From positions 1-15,063 of the forward strand of contig JAXDBW010000005.1 in assembly GCA_034678405.1 (NCBI GenBank): 15,063 nt of DNA, given 5' to 3'. Positions 14,080 through 15,063 of the stretch are shown piece by piece. Numbering within the stretch: the stretch's first letter is position 1; every line of letters starts with the position of its first letter. The translations under genes and the position numbers were made by a program. The DNA comes from JAXDBW01 sp034678405. GTDB taxonomy: Bacteria > Patescibacteriota > Patescibacteriia > UBA10025 > JAHIVO01. The notes under the pieces are model-generated. The model worked only from the letters and a program-made list of their open reading frames with translations. It did no database searches and was not told where the DNA came from.

Positions 14080-14802
14080 ATGTCCGGACACTCCAAGTGG
14101 TCACAAATTAAACGTCAGAAAGCGGTCGCCGACCAACGTCGCAGCGGCCTTTTTACCAAACTCGCAAATGCCATCACGGTTGCTGCCAAACAGGGTGGTG
14201 GTGACCCGGACATGAATTTCCGGCTCCGGATGGCTGTCGACAAGGCGCGCACCGCCAATATGCCTAATGACAATATCGATCGCGCCATCAAGCGGGCCAC
14301 GGGCGAGGGTGGTGAAGCGAGCATTGATGAGGTGGTCTATGAAGCATACGCCCCGGATGGTGTCGCGCTCGTGATTGAGGCCGCCACGGACAATAAAAAC
14401 CGTACGGCCAGCAGCATAAAAAGCATCCTCGCCAAGCATAATGCCAATCTCGGAAGCTCCAATAGTGTCCTCTGGATGTTTGATAGCAAGGGTGTCATTC
14501 GCGTCCTCCGTGAGCGCGTCTCGGACAAGGACGCATTTGAGCTCTCCGCCATCGACGCGGGAGCTGACGATATCCGCGAAGAGGAAGAGGGCTTCACCGT
14601 CATCACCGCTCCTGAAAAAATCCAGGCGGTCCAGCAGCAACTGGCCGACCAGGGATTCACAGTCGAGTCAGCCGACGTCGAACGCCTCGCCCAGAACCCA
14701 CTCACGCTGACTGATAAGCAGCAAGACGCTATTCAAAAATTACTTGACGCCCTCGAAGAAGACGAAGACGTAACCAATTATTTCACCAATGCCGAGGGCT
14801 AA
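14080..14802 (+). CDS. yebC: YebC/PmpR (TACO1) family protein
   Basis: A 240-residue protein, full length for the family. It begins MSGHSKW (the family hallmark), with ANMPNDNIDRAIKR at 59-72 and VVYEAYAPDGVALVIEA followed by TDNKNRT (103-109). YebC proteins have long been annotated as DNA-binding regulators; members are now known to bind the ribosome and help translation of proline-rich stretches, so I would not assume transcriptional control here. Cytoplasmic. It has a strong predicted promoter and no clear Shine-Dalgarno (a weak AAAGAG 2 bases before the ATG). Its 3' end overlaps ruvC by 14 bases, the common yebC-ruvC order. Its codons are visibly richer in G+C than those of the methyltransferase genes at the left. 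Confidence 0.97.
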   Translation: MSGHSKWSQIKRQKAVADQRRSGLFTKLANAITVAAKQGGGDPDMNFRLRMAVDKARTANMPNDNIDRAIKRATGEGGEASIDEVVYEAYAPDGVALVIEAATDNKNRTASSIKSILAKHNANLGSSNSVLWMFDSKGVIRVLRERVSDKDAFELSAIDAGADDIREEEEGFTVITAPEKIQAVQQQLADQGFTVESADVERLAQNPLTLTDKQQDAIQKLLDALEEDEDVTNYFTNAEG

Positions 14803-15063
14803 GCGGGCCACTAGCCGCGTGCTCGGCATCGATCCCGGACTCGCCACAACCGGCTATGGCGTCATTGAAGAACGGCCAGGGGGATACACCGTCGTCGATG
14901 CGGGGGTTATCACCACTGGAGCGCGAGAGTCGTTTGGTCAGCGGCTGGATACGATCTACGCAGAAACAAAAGCGCTGATCAAAAAACACCGCCCTCACAA
15001 AGTAGGTATCGAGCAGCTCTTCTTTGCTAAAAACGTAACCACTGCGTTCTCAGTCGGGCAGGC
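14789..15063 (+). CDS. ruvC: Holliday junction endonuclease RuvC, N-terminal part
   Basis: The frame opens with ATG at 14789, overlapping the end of yebC by 14 bases, and runs off the right edge after 91 codons. VLGIDPGLATTGYGVI at 11-26 holds the first catalytic aspartate (D15), and IEQLFFAKNVTTAFSVGQ at 74-91 holds the catalytic glutamate (E75); the 60-residue spacing fits the D7/E66 pair of E. coli RuvC. The enzyme resolves Holliday junctions with RuvAB in homologous recombination. About ten residues precede the usual start of the fold, so a later GTG at 14819 is possible but the ATG is preferred. The second half, with the last two catalytic aspartates, is outside the window. Confidence 0.95.
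   Translation, partial: MPRAKRATSRVLGIDPGLATTGYGVIEERPGGYTVVDAGVITTGARESFGQRLDTIYAETKALIKKHRPHKVGIEQLFFAKNVTTAFSVGQ

Noticed and set aside
14101..14640. A 179-codon open frame antisense to yebC
   Set aside because: It lies wholly opposite a gene with clear family motifs, has no recognisable motif and reflects the G+C-rich codons of yebC.
1..15063. CRISPR array, tRNA, insertion sequence or phage genes
   Set aside because: No regularly spaced repeats, cloverleaf, transposase motif or terminal repeats were seen on either strand.

Overview
The window looks like chromosomal DNA of a bacterium, probably a candidate-phyla-radiation (Patescibacteria) member. This is an inference from the gene families (a single bifunctional PGI/PMI-type isomerase, many polytopic GT-C proteins of low recognisability, short gaps, few Shine-Dalgarno sites) and cannot be proven from this stretch alone. 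There are 14 protein genes, two of them cut by the window edges. I see no tRNA, rRNA, CRISPR array, insertion sequence or integrase.

Layout. A GT-C-like membrane protein (1-830, minus, its 3' end outside the window) diverges from a flippase-like/LPG-synthase-type membrane protein (964-1872, plus). That gene converges on a long minus-strand gene train from 13991 down to 1900. In transcription order the train is: a PGI/PMI-type sugar-phosphate isomerase; an STT3-like GT-C protein with its own promoter and a 5' hairpin; a GT87-like GT-C protein; an MptA/B-like GT-C protein; a GT39/GT83-like GT-C protein; a second MptA/B-like paralogue with its own promoter; a GT2 polyprenyl-phosphate sugar synthase (DPM1/GtrB-like); a GT4 glycosyltransferase; and two SAM methyltransferases. 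From 14080 on the plus strand lie the housekeeping pair yebC and ruvC (the latter truncated by the right edge).

How the genes may work together (inference). The isomerase can supply mannose-6-phosphate. The GT2 enzyme would load a sugar (mannose or glucose) from a nucleotide donor onto polyprenyl phosphate on the cytoplasmic side. The GT-C proteins would use that lipid-linked donor outside the membrane. The GT4 enzyme and the methyltransferases would build or cap a glycan inside the cell, the flippase-like protein may move a lipid intermediate, and the STT3-like protein may transfer finished glycan to protein or lipid. No nucleotide-sugar synthesis gene and no Wzx/Wzy pair is visible here.

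The most notable non-coding features are two back-to-back divergent promoter pairs built on TRTGN extended -10 elements (845-881 and 14011-14042), one of them centred on a perfect inverted repeat; a 12-bp GC-rich hairpin at the predicted 5' end of the STT3-like transcript; a predicted almost leaderless promoter at 6836-6864 beside a 35-bp inverted repeat; and a C8T7 homopolymer tract directly before the presumed catalytic motif of one GT-C gene, a candidate phase-variation site.
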